Shown: positions 17,875-26,669, numbered from the stretch's first letter. The stretch: 51,767 nucleotides of DNA from Planctomycetales bacterium (GCA_026400835.1 JAPLOA010000073.1:1-51767), one strand, 5' to 3'. Program-made: numbers and translations. Notes: generated by a model not told the origin, from the sequence alone.

Positions 17875-18203
17875 GTTTTTCTCTCCAGAGTTTGCAACAC
17901 GTCGAATTTCGAAGAATATCTGATTCCGGCGTGAAAGGAACGTCCGCAGGTGTACGGGATCGTTTCCCCTGCAGAAACATCGATTCGAACCGTTTGACTT
18001 CTTTGGTGATGTGATTAACGTGTCCGCTATGAATGGCTGCTGTTTCCTGACTGCGAGCGGCAACCTGCCACGTACAGGCTTATTCTCTGCACGGTGTGAA
18101 TTGAGGCCGGGTGTTCGCGGGATACCTGATAGACGTCAGGCTCAATTGTTCGCCGCGCTCAGAATAACCATTCTTTTCTTGACACACACTCCGGGAGATA
18201 ACC
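17875..18203. other. Divergent intergenic region with one copy of the three-copy foldable element
   Basis: Between the Rpn gene (minus) and the isomerase gene (plus). Apart from the foldable element at 18083-18164 nothing else is recognised. Confidence 0.5.
18083..18164 (-). ncRNA. Foldable ~85-nt element, copy C (candidate structured RNA or palindromic repeat)
   Basis: On the minus strand TTCTGAGCGCGG (18153-18164) faces CCGTGCAGAGAA (18083-18094), and an inner stem AATTGAGCC faces GGCCTCAATT. The loop contains CCCGCGAACACC. Here the outer stem extends by AATAA/TTATT beyond the span given. Related copies are at 20222-20306 and 22424-22508. It lies upstream of the Rpn gene in that gene's orientation. 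Confidence 0.55.
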
Positions 18204-19199
18204 ATGGGACGTCCTGTCACTCTGTTTACTGGTCAGTGGGCTGACCTGCCACTGGAAACACTCTGCAAGAAGGCTCGCGAATTTGGCTACGACGGACTGG
18301 AACTGGCCTGTTGGGGTGACCACTTTGAAGTGGATAAAGCCTTGTCTGACGACGCCTATTGTGCTCGCAAACGCGAGCTGCTGGAAAAGCATGATCTGAA
18401 GTTGTTCGCGATCTCCAATCATCTTGTTGGCCAGGCGGTTCTGGACAATATCGATGCGCGACACAAGTCGATTCTTCCGGACTATGTCTGGGGCGACGGA
18501 GATCCCGCCGGAGTGAATGCTCGCGCGATTGAAGAGATGAAGAACACAGCCCGCGCAGCGCAGAAGCTGGGTGTCAGCATTGTCAACGGGTTTACAGGGT
18601 CCAGCGTGTGGCACCTGATTTATGACTTCCCGCCGACACCAAAGTCGATGTACGACAAAGGCTTCCAATTGCTGGCCGAGCGATGGAATCCGATTCTGGA
18701 TGTGTTTCAGGACTGCGGAGTCAAGTTTGCTCTGGAAGTTCACCCAACAGAAATCGCGTTCGACATTTACACTGCAGAGCGAGCATTGCAGGCGTTGAAT
18801 CATCGCGAGGAATTCGGGTTCAACTTTGATCCAAGCCATTTGATTTGGCAGGGAATTGATCCAGTTGAGTTCATTCGATACTTCCCGGATCGAATTTATC
18901 ACGTACACATGAAAGATGCTTCGGTCACGCTGAATGGACGGACCGGAATTCTGGGCAGCCATATTTCCTTCGGGGATGCTCGTCGCGGCTGGGACTTCCG
19001 CAGCGTTGGTCGTGGTGGTGTTCGCTTTGAAGAAATCATTCGCGCGTTGAATGCGGCGAAGTACACTGGACCATTGTCTGTGGAGTGGGAAGACAGCGGC
19101 ATGGATCGCGAACATGGAGCCGCCGAAGCAGCTCAGTTCTGCAAGAACGTGGACTTCCAGCCGTCCAGCCGAGCCTTTGATGCGGCGTTTGGGGATTAG
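18204..19199 (+). CDS. Sugar phosphate isomerase/epimerase (xylose isomerase-like TIM barrel)
   Basis: A 331-aa protein of the AP-endonuclease-2/xylose isomerase-like TIM-barrel superfamily. Metal-binding motifs are visible: [11 protein letters not shown] (about residues 30-40), [11 protein letters not shown] with the conserved Glu, [11 protein letters not shown] with Asp and His, HVHMKDA, and [14 protein letters not shown] near the end. Planctomycetes have many such enzymes for sugar or inositol catabolism; the substrate is unknown. GGGAG lies just before the ATG at 18204. A strong hairpin terminator follows the gene, so it is a single-gene unit. Confidence 0.9.
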   Translation: MGRPVTLFTGQWADLPLETLCKKAREFGYDGLELACWGDHFEVDKALSDDAYCARKRELLEKHDLKLFAISNHLVGQAVLDNIDARHKSILPDYVWGDGDPAGVNARAIEEMKNTARAAQKLGVSIVNGFTGSSVWHLIYDFPPTPKSMYDKGFQLLAERWNPILDVFQDCGVKFALEVHPTEIAFDIYTAERALQALNHREEFGFNFDPSHLIWQGIDPVEFIRYFPDRIYHVHMKDASVTLNGRTGILGSHISFGDARRGWDFRSVGRGGVRFEEIIRALNAAKYTGPLSVEWEDSGMDREHGAAEAAQFCKNVDFQPSSRAFDAAFGD

Positions 19200-19223
19200 C
19201 CCTGAAGCATCAGTCGAAAAATC

Positions 19224-19258
19224 AAAACACCTCCGGGATTCCTCGGAGGTGTTTTCGT
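19224..19258 (+). terminator. Rho-independent terminator of the isomerase gene
   Basis: AAAACACCTCCG (19224-19235) and CGGAGGTGTTTT (19244-19255) form a perfect 12-bp stem with an 8-base loop, ending in a T-run, 25 bases after the stop codon. Confidence 0.88.
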
Positions 19259-19420
19259 TACAGGCCTTTGATTTTTTCTGTTCAAAGGGAAGAAATGCCA
19301 CGGGATCGATTGATGCGTTCAGAGGCGTGATTTGAAGACTTGAGCCAAAGTCAGAAAAAGGTTTCTGAAGAATTGTGGTGCGGAAGCAGGAAAGGCCATT
19401 CCTGCCAGCAAAAAAAGCTA

Positions 19421-19449
19421 TTGACCTGTTCTGCCGATTTCTTTTAACC
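19421..19449 (+). promoter_or_regulatory. Possible sigma-70-like promoter
   Basis: TTGACC at 19421-19426, a 17-base spacer, and TTAACC at 19444-19449. The -10 matches TATAAT poorly. It would serve the small lipoprotein gene at 19653. Confidence 0.25.
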
Positions 19450-19652
19450 TCCCACCCACTCGAACTGTGGTTCCTGCAGTTCAAATCTCCTCTCGTTCTC
19501 TCCTCTCGAATGTTCGCCGACTTCTTCTCTCTGATCTGAGGCTGGACCAGGAACTCCGCATTCCAATGTCTCAGGTTCGTTCTCATGAGGTTGCGACCGT
19601 TCACCATCCCGCCCTGTTGCTGAAATCTCAGTGACACCCCGGAGGCTCTCTG

Positions 19653-19943
19653 ATGTCTCGTTTCGCAAGCATTTGTGCTGGCCTGTTGATGGTCAGTTCT
19701 CTAAGCGGCTGTTGTCTGCTCGGTCACGGCTGTGGTGGTGGCGGCTACGCTCCTATGGGCGGTGGCTACGGTGGCGGCTGTTCGCCCTGTCAAAGCGGAG
19801 CCTGTGGAGCGATGGCTCCAGGTTATCCGTCCGCTTATAGTCCGGGCGTTCCGCAATCTGCTTACCTCGCGCCACAGGTTGCAGGCTACGCACCTCAGGC
19901 AAGTCAGCAGATGGTCATGATGGACACTCTGCCAACGTATTAA
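19653..19943 (+). CDS. Small Gly-rich lipoprotein, hypothetical
   Basis: A 96-aa protein with a lipoprotein signal (hydrophobic ICAGLLMVSSLSG, lipobox LSGC with Cys20) followed by a Cys- and Gly-rich segment (residues 20-55, including GHGCGGGG and GGGYGGGCSPC) and a Tyr/Pro/Ala/Gln-rich tail. It is preceded by a good GGAGG ribosome site at about 19640-19644. Likely an outer-membrane or surface lipoprotein. Small Gly/Cys-rich proteins of this kind are frequent in planctomycetes; function unknown. Confidence 0.75.
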   Translation: MSRFASICAGLLMVSSLSGCCLLGHGCGGGGYAPMGGGYGGGCSPCQSGACGAMAPGYPSAYSPGVPQSAYLAPQVAGYAPQASQQMVMMDTLPTY

Positions 19944-20163
19944 TCTGCCAACGATTCTGACGTTTGGATATCGGCAGCGAACGTACATGTTCGTGGTCAG
20001 TTGATCAATTCGTCATATCACGGTCCGCGTCTGCGTGTCAGGCGATTGACGGCCGCTGGCATCGCTCGTCGCGGGCGGGGTAATTACCTGCCAGCCGCGG
20101 GAGCAGGAACCATACAATTGGAAGCGCTGGGCGAAGCCCCTCCCTCTTCGTCCACTCTGTTCC

Positions 20164-20202
20164 AGTGCCGAGCGATTCGACATGTTTGAATCGCTCGGCA
20201 CT
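20164..20202. terminator. Strong hairpin, probable terminator
   Basis: AGTGCCGAGCGATTC and GAATCGCTCGGCACT form a perfect 15-bp stem with a 9-base loop, about 220 bases after the lipoprotein gene. The T-run after it is short, so it may act as a transcript end or be a palindromic repeat. Confidence 0.55.
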
Positions 20203-20221
20203 TTCCTGCGCCGACAGATTA

Positions 20222-20306
20222 TTCTGTGCGCGGCCACGATTGAGGCATTAGTCTGTATGATGGACCCCGCGAACACCTGGCCTCAGTTTATGCCGCGCGC
20301 GGAGTA
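20222..20306 (+). ncRNA. Foldable ~85-nt element, copy A (candidate structured RNA or palindromic repeat)
   Basis: TTCTGTGCGCGG (20222-20233) pairs with CCGCGCGCGGAG (20293-20304), all twelve positions when G-U is allowed. An inner stem ATTGAGGC (20239-20246) pairs with GCCTCAGT (20280-20287). The loop contains CCCGCGAACACC. It ends about 35 bases before the HicB-like gene and is oriented with it. Confidence 0.55.
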
Positions 20307-20340
20307 TTCTTTTCATGCTTGATGCTTGCAGAATGACGTC

Positions 20341-20652
20341 ATGACCTCGGAACAATTGCCTCAACTCAGTGAATCCTCGTGCGGATCCGGACTGTCATCG
20401 GTCCCGGTCTTCAACTGCATCGCCATTCTTTCTCCGATTTCCGGATCAACAAAACTTGCGGGTCGAATCGCAAATCTGGAGGGGATTTCTGCGGAAGGCA
20501 ATACAGAACGAGATGTCCTGATTCAGCTGACAAAGCGTTTCAAGTCGACCGTTCAGGAGTTTTCTCAGAAGCAGCAGTTGATTCCGTGGATCGATCCTCC
20601 GGAAGCTCCTCGCCCCGGAGAAATGCAGAGATTTATTCCGATCCATTTGTGA
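20341..20652 (+). CDS. Small HicB-like conserved hypothetical protein
   Basis: A 103-aa protein. Its core, GRIANLEGISAEGNTERDVLIQLTKRFKSTVQEF (split here: residues about 41-57 and 58-74), resembles the HicB antitoxin fold, a beta hairpin followed by a helix that follows a 'G-x-T-x-x-x-A' type turn; a distinctive end WIDPPEAPRPGEMQRFIPIHL follows. The ATG at 20341 is chosen over an upstream TTG at 20326. No HicA-type toxin is adjacent, so it is not clearly a toxin-antitoxin partner. It converges with the serine hydrolase gene. Reading as a real gene rests on its regular sequence and resemblance to a planctomycete family recalled from memory. Confidence 0.65.
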   Translation: MTSEQLPQLSESSCGSGLSSVPVFNCIAILSPISGSTKLAGRIANLEGISAEGNTERDVLIQLTKRFKSTVQEFSQKQQLIPWIDPPEAPRPGEMQRFIPIHL

Positions 20653-20694
20653 CCACCCGCGAATCAGCCTTCTGTTGGGTCAAGCCGAGTGAAG

Positions 20695-22326
20695 TTAATC
20701 AGCGGTTGGCGAACGTCGTGGATGAGATTCCGAAACTGCCTTATGTAAATCGTGGTCGACAGCATCCGTGCAGCGGTCGCCCTTCAGAGTTCGGTCGACG
20801 TTGAAGATGACGGCCCAGCTGTAGCCATCATGCCGACGAACCAGCAGAGAAGATGTGCCGGCAAGTGAACCCGTATGCCAGTAATTTCTCCGGTTGTCAT
20901 CACCGACAGTGCGAACATTCCAGCCAAGTCCGTACCAAACAGCGGCGGACGAGCGATCAGTGAATGAAGGCGACTCCAGCATTAGTCGACGTGACTCCTC
21001 TGAAAGCAAAGGCGATTTCTCCGAATCGATCGCGTCCACGAATTGCACCAGATCCTGAGCTGTTGAAGTCCATCCTCCGAATGAATCCATCACCTCCAGA
21101 TCCCACTGGCCGTATGTTGGGGCGACCATCTCGAAGGTTGCTCCCGTCTTTCTCGTGGCCAGTTCCCACACGGTGGGAGTCTGCGTGATCTTCTGTGTGT
21201 AATACCGCGTCTCATCAGCGGCGCGATCCGACAACCGGGTTTTCCCGAGTCTAGTCTGAGTCATCCCTGCGGCAGAGAGAATTCGTTCTGTTACGAATTG
21301 CTCGTAAGTCTGTCCGGAAGCCGCTTCGATGATTCGTCCGAGCATGCAGTAGCCAAGGTTGCTGTAGGCGTACCGAGAGCCAGGTTCGAAATCGAGCGGC
21401 CGCTTTAACTGATATTGCAGGATGTCATTGTTTCGAGCCAGCTTCTTGAGTTCCAATTGTTGCGTAACAGTAACCAGCTGGAAGACAGTGTCCTTCGATT
21501 TCTCCCGATCCCAGCCTGCGGAATGATTCAAGAGTTGTTCTACCGAAATTGTGGACCATCGAGGATCTGACTTGATGGCGACCTCCGCGTCGAACGAATA
21601 CGAAGGATGCTTTGCCAGAAGCGGGAGTACTTTCTCGTCCAGCTTGAGCTTTCCATCCTGAACCAGCAGCAGAATCGCCACGGCAGTAATGGGTTTTGAT
21701 ACGCTGGCGATTCGCATGTTGGCGGCTGCCGGCATCGCTGTCATTGTGTGAACCTCGGAGTATCCGAAGCCGCGAGCAAATAGTAGCTCACCGCGATAAG
21801 AGACAGCCAACGTTGCACCCGGAATGTTGTTCTCCTTCAGAGTGCGCCGCATGAGTTCGTTCAGGGGCTGGAGATCACGACCAACTTGTCCGGACTCGGG
21901 AATGTCACCTTCGGGCAGAGTCAGCTTTGCCGCCGCATCGGGATCCTGAACCCAAACGGCTGAATGGCGTCGCTTGCGGTTGATCGTGGCGGTCTCATGG
22001 ATTGTCATCGCAAAGCCATCGCCCTCGTACTTTTTGGAGCTTGTTTTGAAAGCCGCTTCGCTGATGTTGAACTCAATGACCCATGGCTTCTGCTGAGAAT
22101 TGTCGACGGATGTCACATTGTAGGCTGGTTTTCCCCCGATCACGTTAAACTTCAGCTCGGTGATGATCTTCCGAGCCTGGGCCAGTTCATCGACGTAGGA
22201 TCCCATCTGATCGTCCGGGATATCGGTTCGTATAACCTCATCGGCAAAACTCATCGCTCGCCCGAAGAAGCCAGACGCGAGAACCGCCACAAGGTATATG
22301 CAAAATCGTTTCATGTTCTGCGTCAT
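20695..22326 (-). CDS. Serine hydrolase of the class C beta-lactamase/esterase family, secreted
   Basis: A 543-aa exported protein. An N-terminal signal sequence (MKRFCIYLVAVLASGFFGRAMSFA) is followed by an extra domain of about 120 residues (30-150) not usual in the family. The catalytic domain carries Ser208-Val-Ser-Lys211 (SxxK), the Tyr-x-Asn element in RYAYSNLGY, and HTGSLAGT in place of the KTG box. Such enzymes are esterases, D-aminopeptidases or penicillin-binding-protein-like; beta-lactamase activity is not implied. The ATG at 22324-22326 is preceded by GGAGCC eight bases upstream and is preferred to a TTG further up. Confidence 0.88.
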   Translation of the reverse strand: MTQNMKRFCIYLVAVLASGFFGRAMSFADEVIRTDIPDDQMGSYVDELAQARKIITELKFNVIGGKPAYNVTSVDNSQQKPWVIEFNISEAAFKTSSKKYEGDGFAMTIHETATINRKRRHSAVWVQDPDAAAKLTLPEGDIPESGQVGRDLQPLNELMRRTLKENNIPGATLAVSYRGELLFARGFGYSEVHTMTAMPAAANMRIASVSKPITAVAILLLVQDGKLKLDEKVLPLLAKHPSYSFDAEVAIKSDPRWSTISVEQLLNHSAGWDREKSKDTVFQLVTVTQQLELKKLARNNDILQYQLKRPLDFEPGSRYAYSNLGYCMLGRIIEAASGQTYEQFVTERILSAAGMTQTRLGKTRLSDRAADETRYYTQKITQTPTVWELATRKTGATFEMVAPTYGQWDLEVMDSFGGWTSTAQDLVQFVDAIDSEKSPLLSEESRRLMLESPSFTDRSSAAVWYGLGWNVRTVGDDNRRNYWHTGSLAGTSSLLVRRHDGYSWAVIFNVDRTLKGDRCTDAVDHDLHKAVSESHPRRSPTAD

Positions 22327-22423
22327 TGAAGGCTCCGACAACTCGCTCAAAAGCAGCCTGCCGCAGGGTATCCGGAAGTTTTGGGTGAATCCACAGAGTG
22401 CGAGTAACCTCCGGGGGACTTGT

Positions 22424-22508
22424 TTCTGTGCGTGGCCACAATTGAGGCAATGATCTGTACGATGTATCCCGCGAACACCCCGACTCGGTTCAAACCGTGC
22501 AAGGAATA
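22424..22508 (+). ncRNA. Foldable ~85-nt element, copy B (candidate structured RNA or palindromic repeat)
   Basis: TTCTGTGCGTGG (22424-22435) pairs with CCGTGCAAGGAA (22495-22506) at eleven of twelve positions with wobbles, and ATTGAG (22441-22446) pairs with CTCGGT (22484-22489). About 48 of the first 56 bases match copy A. It is oriented toward yajC but ends over 370 bases before it. Confidence 0.55.
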
Positions 22509-22724
22509 ACTCAGCCCCGCCGGGTAAACTCAGATTCAGGGTGCCGAGGGGATTTGTGATTGTTTTCGAGTTGCGAAGGCAGGTTGGCCTCGCAGCCCAG
22601 CATCGCCATCGCGAATCGCGGAGTCTGTTCCCGGAATCCGAGCGAACTCGATCATTTCCGGCTTCAAAACCTTCAATTTGAACAGACTTGTTCCCCGGTT
22701 CCGGCAGGATAGAGGCACCGGACG

Positions 22725-22752
22725 TTGAACTGAGGGCGATTGCCCCTATGAT
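22725..22752 (+). promoter_or_regulatory. Sigma-70-like promoter upstream of yajC
   Basis: TTGAAC at 22725-22730, a 16-base spacer, and TATGAT at 22747-22752. It would give a leader of roughly 120 nt before yajC. Confidence 0.45.
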
Positions 22753-22879
22753 ACACGGTTTCTCCCGAAGTCTGCGGCCCGCTCGTGGTTGTGGCGCGGA
22801 TGGATTGAATTGTGCAGTCGAAATCGCCGAGGTCTGTTCCTCGGTCTCCGGTTGCTAAGCCTTCTTACAGGTGGTTGCC

Positions 22880-23326
22880 GTGTCCTGGTTTGAGCTTTAC
22901 GTGAAATTTTCTGAGCTCCTGTTCTGGATTCAGGACGGTACAGCGTCCTCACCGGCTGCTGGTGCTGCGCCTGCTGCTGGAGCGGCTCCCGCTGGCGGGG
23001 CTGCGGAGGCTGGTCGAGTGGCGGCGGACGCTCCGAATCCGATTGCTCAGTTTGCCCCAATCCTGATTATCGGGGTGTTTTTCTACTTTATTCTGCTTCG
23101 TCCGCAGCAAAAAGAGCAGCGACGACGACAGGACTTTCTCAACAACCTGAAGAAAAACGCCAAGGTTGTTACGACTGGCGGTCTGATTGGGACTGTTGTC
23201 GACATCTCGTCGGACGGCCGTCAGGTGACCCTTCGAGTCGACGATACGACGAGAGTTCGCTTTCTCCGGTCAGCGATTCAAGGCGAACTGGATGAAAAGG
23301 CGGAAACTCCCGCTGCTGCGACGTAG
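22880..23326 (+). CDS. yajC: Preprotein translocase subunit YajC
   Basis: A 148-aa single-pass inner-membrane protein of the SecDF-YajC accessory complex. The family core is clear: the membrane helix PILIIGVFFYFILLRPQQKEQ followed by RRQDFLNNLKKNAKVVTTGG and GTVVDI. It has an unusual N-terminal extension of about 55 residues with an Ala/Gly/Pro-rich stretch (PAAGAAPAAGAAPAGGAAEA), so it is longer than the usual ~110 aa. The GTG at 22880 with AGGTGG five bases upstream is preferred; an alternative GTG is at 22871. It precedes secDF on the same strand with a 247-base gap. Confidence 0.93.
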   Translation: MSWFELYVKFSELLFWIQDGTASSPAAGAAPAAGAAPAGGAAEAGRVAADAPNPIAQFAPILIIGVFFYFILLRPQQKEQRRRQDFLNNLKKNAKVVTTGGLIGTVVDISSDGRQVTLRVDDTTRVRFLRSAIQGELDEKAETPAAAT

Positions 23327-23573
23327 CCGGCATAAGTTCAGGAATGCCTCAGGCCAACGTTCACGTTTTTCTTCTCGCTCGCCATCTTCAGGGCGGGCGG
23401 AAGACAACTGTTTTCCGGTTTGTGGACCATCTCTGTGACTTGAATTGTGCTAAACAGTGACAATTCGATACATATACGCCACTTTCGGCTGATTTTTCTT
23501 TGCTCATTGCTCGGATTCGCCCGGTCAAAGCCGTGAATCCTGGTCCTTGCGAATTCCCCAGGAACCCACTCTG

Positions 23574-26500
23574 ATGTCTCAGTTGCTCCATGGATTGCTG
23601 AACCTCGCTCTTCAGGCACCCGATGCTGCTGCAGAAGTTGCCAATGCCGCGACGAAGGCGGCTGCGGAGACCGTTGAGGCGGCAACCGAAATTATCCCGG
23701 TCGCACAGGCTCCGGGAACAAGTCCGTTTGTGTTCACGCTGTTAACGCTGTTCATTCTTGTCCTGCCTTTCGTGTTGGCCTACGTTGTTGCGAAGGCTCT
23801 GAAGGTTCAGGAATGGACGGGTCGACTGGCTGTTGTCTTCTTTACTCTTGCTGTAGGGGCTTCCCCATTTCTGACTTCGTTGATGAAGGGTGAGCCGCTA
23901 GATAAGCGTTTCCGGCTTGGGATCGATCTCGCGGGTGGCACCAACATGGTGTTTCAGGTGAAGCCTGAAGGCAAGGAAGTCAACGATCAGGTCATGGATC
24001 GAATGGTGGGTGCCGTTAGCCAGCGAATCAATCGCAGTGGTACGGAAGAAGTGACTGTTCGTAAAGTGGGTCGTGACCGAATTGAAGTCATTGTTCCCGG
24101 CGAAGATCCGCAGACAGTTGATGAAATCAAACGCCAGATTACTCGTTTGGGAAGTCTCGAATTCTTCATCTGCGCGGACAGCACTGACCAGCAGCTTGTG
24201 CGAATGGCTAACGAACTGGACAAGTCACAGACCATTCTTGAGATGGATGGTGAGATCGTAGCCCGCTGGATCCCGGCCTTTGAAAAGAACGGTGCTCCGA
24301 AATTGCTTGATGAATCCGTGATTCGTCGCAGCGTCCAGAAGACTCGCGAAGTCAACGGCAAGATGGAGAACTATGAAACCGAAGAGTATCTTCTGTTGGT
24401 TGAACCTCCGGAAGAAAGTGTTACTGGTAAGTATCTTCGCTCGGCAACGCCGGACTTTGATCAGAACGGTGCAATCGTCGTCAGCTTTAACTTCGATCAG
24501 ACCGGTGGTTATCTGTTTGGTCAGTTGACGGGACGCAATGCTCCAAAGCCGGGCCTGCCTCCTCGCAAGCTGGCTATCGTGCTGGACAAGAAGGTTTTCA
24601 GTGCCCCGAACATTAATGAGCAGATTACCAATCGAGGTCAGATTTCCGGCGGTGCTGGCGGGTTTACGCGAGCGGAAGCGGAAGAACTTTCCAATGTTCT
24701 GAACGCCGGTGCTCTTGAAGTTCCGATTGACCCGAAGCCTCTGAGTGAAGCGACAGTCGACCCGACTCTGGGGGCTGACGTTCGTAATAAGGGTGTGAGT
24801 GCAACGCTGATCAGCGGTCTTGCGGTCGTCATCTTTATGTTGGCCTACTATCGATTCTCCGGCATTGTGGCCGTCGTGTCCCTGATGCTGAACCTGTTGC
24901 TGACCATCGCGGCGATGGTCGCGATTAATGCCACGTTCACTCTACCAGGTATCGCCGGTATCGTGCTGACAATCGGGATGGCCGTGGATGCTAACGTTCT
25001 GATCTACGAACGAATGCGAGAAGAAATCGCCAAGGGATGCAGTATTCGAATGGCGATTCAGAATGGTTTTGAAAAAGCCTTCCTCACGATTTTTGACGCG
25101 AATATTACCACGTTGCTGACAGCCGTAATTCTGTTTGCGATCGGAACGGACCAGATCAAGGGCTTTGCGGTCACTCTGTTCCTTGGTCTTGCGATCAGTA
25201 TGTACACCGTCCTGTTTGTGGGTCGGTTGATGTTTGATATCGCTGAAAAGCGACGCTGGTTGAAGAAGCTGAACATGAGCCAGTTGATCGGCGAAACTCG
25301 AATCGACTTCCTGAAGCATCAGGTGATGTGGTGTACAATCTCCCTTGTGATTATCGGCGTTGGTTTGATCGCCTTCTTCATTCGCGGCGAAAAGAACTAT
25401 GACATTGACTTTACCGGTGGAACGATGGTCTCTTTCCAGACCACTGAGCCGCAGAAGACAGTTGACGTTGCGGCAGCGCTAAAGGGTCAGTTTAAAGACG
25501 AATTCACTCTTGAGCGACTAACCCTGGGAGATGACAGCCAGGAGGGGATTGGTAACTACTTCCGACTGCGATCAACCGAAAAGGACGACCATTCACCAAG
25601 TGACACTGAGTCGGCTGGGCAGAAGTCGGCCGAACAGCGCGTTCGAGACATGGTCTACGAATCGTTCAAGGAAAATCCATCCATTAAATTGCGAATGGTC
25701 TCGCTGGAGTTCTCCGAAACTGCTCCTGTCGTCATCGCTGATGGTGATGAGTCGGCTGAGGCGATTTCTCGCATGCAATTCAAAGGTGGCTCTGCCTCTG
25801 ATCTTACTTTCTCTGAAGAGGTCGCGTCCGGCACCGTTAATGACATGCTGGCTGCTGCTTTGGGAGCCGTTAAGAAAGAGGACGGGAGCAGCAAGTATCA
25901 GGTCACCGAAGGTCTGTTCGGGATAGAGGGAACAGAAGGGTCCGGCACCTCCGTCGGCGAACGCAGTGTTCGTAAATTTAACAAGCTGACAGTGCGAGTT
26001 GCTCCGGAGATAGCTGCTGACGATCTGAAGTCGGCTCTGGGATCCATGCAGTCAACATTGGCCTCAACACCATTGTTTGATGAAGTGAATACCTTCGCCT
26101 CTGCGGTCGCCAGCGAAATGAAGGAAAGTGCGTTGATCGCGATTTTGCTGAGTATTGTAGCGATCTCAGCCTATATCTGGTTCCGATTCCAGAACGTTGT
26201 GTTTGGTCTGGCAGCCGTAGTGGCTCTGGTCCACGACGTGCTCGTCAGTCTCGGGTTTGTGGCTATGGCAAGCTGGGTGAGTGGAACTCCAATCGGCGAC
26301 CTGTTCCTGATCGACGACTTCCGCATCAATCTTCCAATGATTGCGGCGTTCCTGACGTTGGTAGGATACTCGTTGAATGACACGATCGTAATGTTTGACC
26401 GAATTCGCGAAGTTCGCGGTAAGAATCCGGCGATCACTGTTTCGATGGTCAATCTGGCACTGAATCAAACCCTGGGCCGAACGATTTTGACAGCAACCAC

Positions 26501-26669
26501 CGTGTTTATCGTGGTCTTTATTCTGTACGCGTTTGGGGGTGCAGGGGTCCATGGATTTGCGTGGTGTCTCCTGGTCGGATGTATCGCGGGGACCTATAGT
26601 TCGATTTACATCGCGAGTCCGATCCTGATCTGGGCCTTGAATCGCGTTCAGGGCACTGTGAAGGCATAA
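23574..26669 (+). CDS. secDF: Protein translocase subunit SecDF (fused SecD and SecF)
   Basis: A 1031-aa inner-membrane protein fusing SecD and SecF, RND-type proton-driven components that pull preproteins across the membrane. SecD marks: RLGIDLAGGTNMVFQV (about residue 113), the FTRAEAEELSNVLNAGALEVPI segment, and GMAVDANVLIYERMREE with the key Asp (about residue 468). SecF marks: NYDIDFTGGTMVSF (about 609), and VGYSLNDTIVMFDRIRE (about 932). Between SecF helices 1 and 2 the periplasmic segment is about 230 residues, well over twice the usual size, with charged low-complexity stretches. There is also an extra Ala-rich N-terminus before the first membrane segment. The ATG at 23574 follows AGGAAC; a TTG at 23547 is disfavoured. 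A terminator follows. Confidence 0.95.
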   Translation: MSQLLHGLLNLALQAPDAAAEVANAATKAAAETVEAATEIIPVAQAPGTSPFVFTLLTLFILVLPFVLAYVVAKALKVQEWTGRLAVVFFTLAVGASPFLTSLMKGEPLDKRFRLGIDLAGGTNMVFQVKPEGKEVNDQVMDRMVGAVSQRINRSGTEEVTVRKVGRDRIEVIVPGEDPQTVDEIKRQITRLGSLEFFICADSTDQQLVRMANELDKSQTILEMDGEIVARWIPAFEKNGAPKLLDESVIRRSVQKTREVNGKMENYETEEYLLLVEPPEESVTGKYLRSATPDFDQNGAIVVSFNFDQTGGYLFGQLTGRNAPKPGLPPRKLAIVLDKKVFSAPNINEQITNRGQISGGAGGFTRAEAEELSNVLNAGALEVPIDPKPLSEATVDPTLGADVRNKGVSATLISGLAVVIFMLAYYRFSGIVAVVSLMLNLLLTIAAMVAINATFTLPGIAGIVLTIGMAVDANVLIYERMREEIAKGCSIRMAIQNGFEKAFLTIFDANITTLLTAVILFAIGTDQIKGFAVTLFLGLAISMYTVLFVGRLMFDIAEKRRWLKKLNMSQLIGETRIDFLKHQVMWCTISLVIIGVGLIAFFIRGEKNYDIDFTGGTMVSFQTTEPQKTVDVAAALKGQFKDEFTLERLTLGDDSQEGIGNYFRLRSTEKDDHSPSDTESAGQKSAEQRVRDMVYESFKENPSIKLRMVSLEFSETAPVVIADGDESAEAISRMQFKGGSASDLTFSEEVASGTVNDMLAAALGAVKKEDGSSKYQVTEGLFGIEGTEGSGTSVGERSVRKFNKLTVRVAPEIAADDLKSALGSMQSTLASTPLFDEVNTFASAVASEMKESALIAILLSIVAISAYIWFRFQNVVFGLAAVVALVHDVLVSLGFVAMASWVSGTPIGDLFLIDDFRINLPMIAAFLTLVGYSLNDTIVMFDRIREVRGKNPAITVSMVNLALNQTLGRTILTATTVFIVVFILYAFGGAGVHGFAWCLLVGCIAGTYSSIYIASPILIWALNRVQGTVKA

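Larger units (their letters stand above)
19200..19652. other. Intergenic region holding a terminator and a possible promoter
   Basis: 453 nt. It begins with the terminator at 19224-19255 and contains a possible promoter at 19421-19449. The rest holds nothing recognised; the implied 5' leader of the next gene is about 200 nt. Confidence 0.4.
19944..20340. other. Intergenic region with a hairpin terminator and one copy of the three-copy foldable element
   Basis: 397 nt between the lipoprotein and the HicB-like gene. It contains the 15-bp hairpin at 20164-20202 and copy A of the foldable element at 20222-20306. No other feature was seen. Confidence 0.45.
22327..22879. other. Divergent intergenic region with one copy of the foldable element and a promoter
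   Basis: 553 nt between the serine hydrolase (minus) and yajC (plus). It holds copy B of the foldable element (22424-22508) and a good promoter at 22725-22752. No gene is supported. Confidence 0.45.

Noticed and set aside
18179-18184. TTGACA immediately before the isomerase gene, as a -35 box
   Set aside because: A -10 box at normal spacing would fall on the start codon, and no -10-like sequence is there.
18159-19637. 492-aa open frame on the minus strand across the isomerase/epimerase gene
   Set aside because: It is antisense to a clear TIM-barrel gene, has no family motifs, and its length follows from codon bias on the opposite strand.
20341-20652. A HicAB toxin-antitoxin module
   Set aside because: No HicA-like small RNA-binding protein frame lies next to the HicB-like gene.
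20695-22326. Naming the hydrolase a beta-lactamase/resistance gene
   Set aside because: SxxK and YxN are shared with esterases and peptidases, and the third box is HTG, so substrate cannot be inferred.
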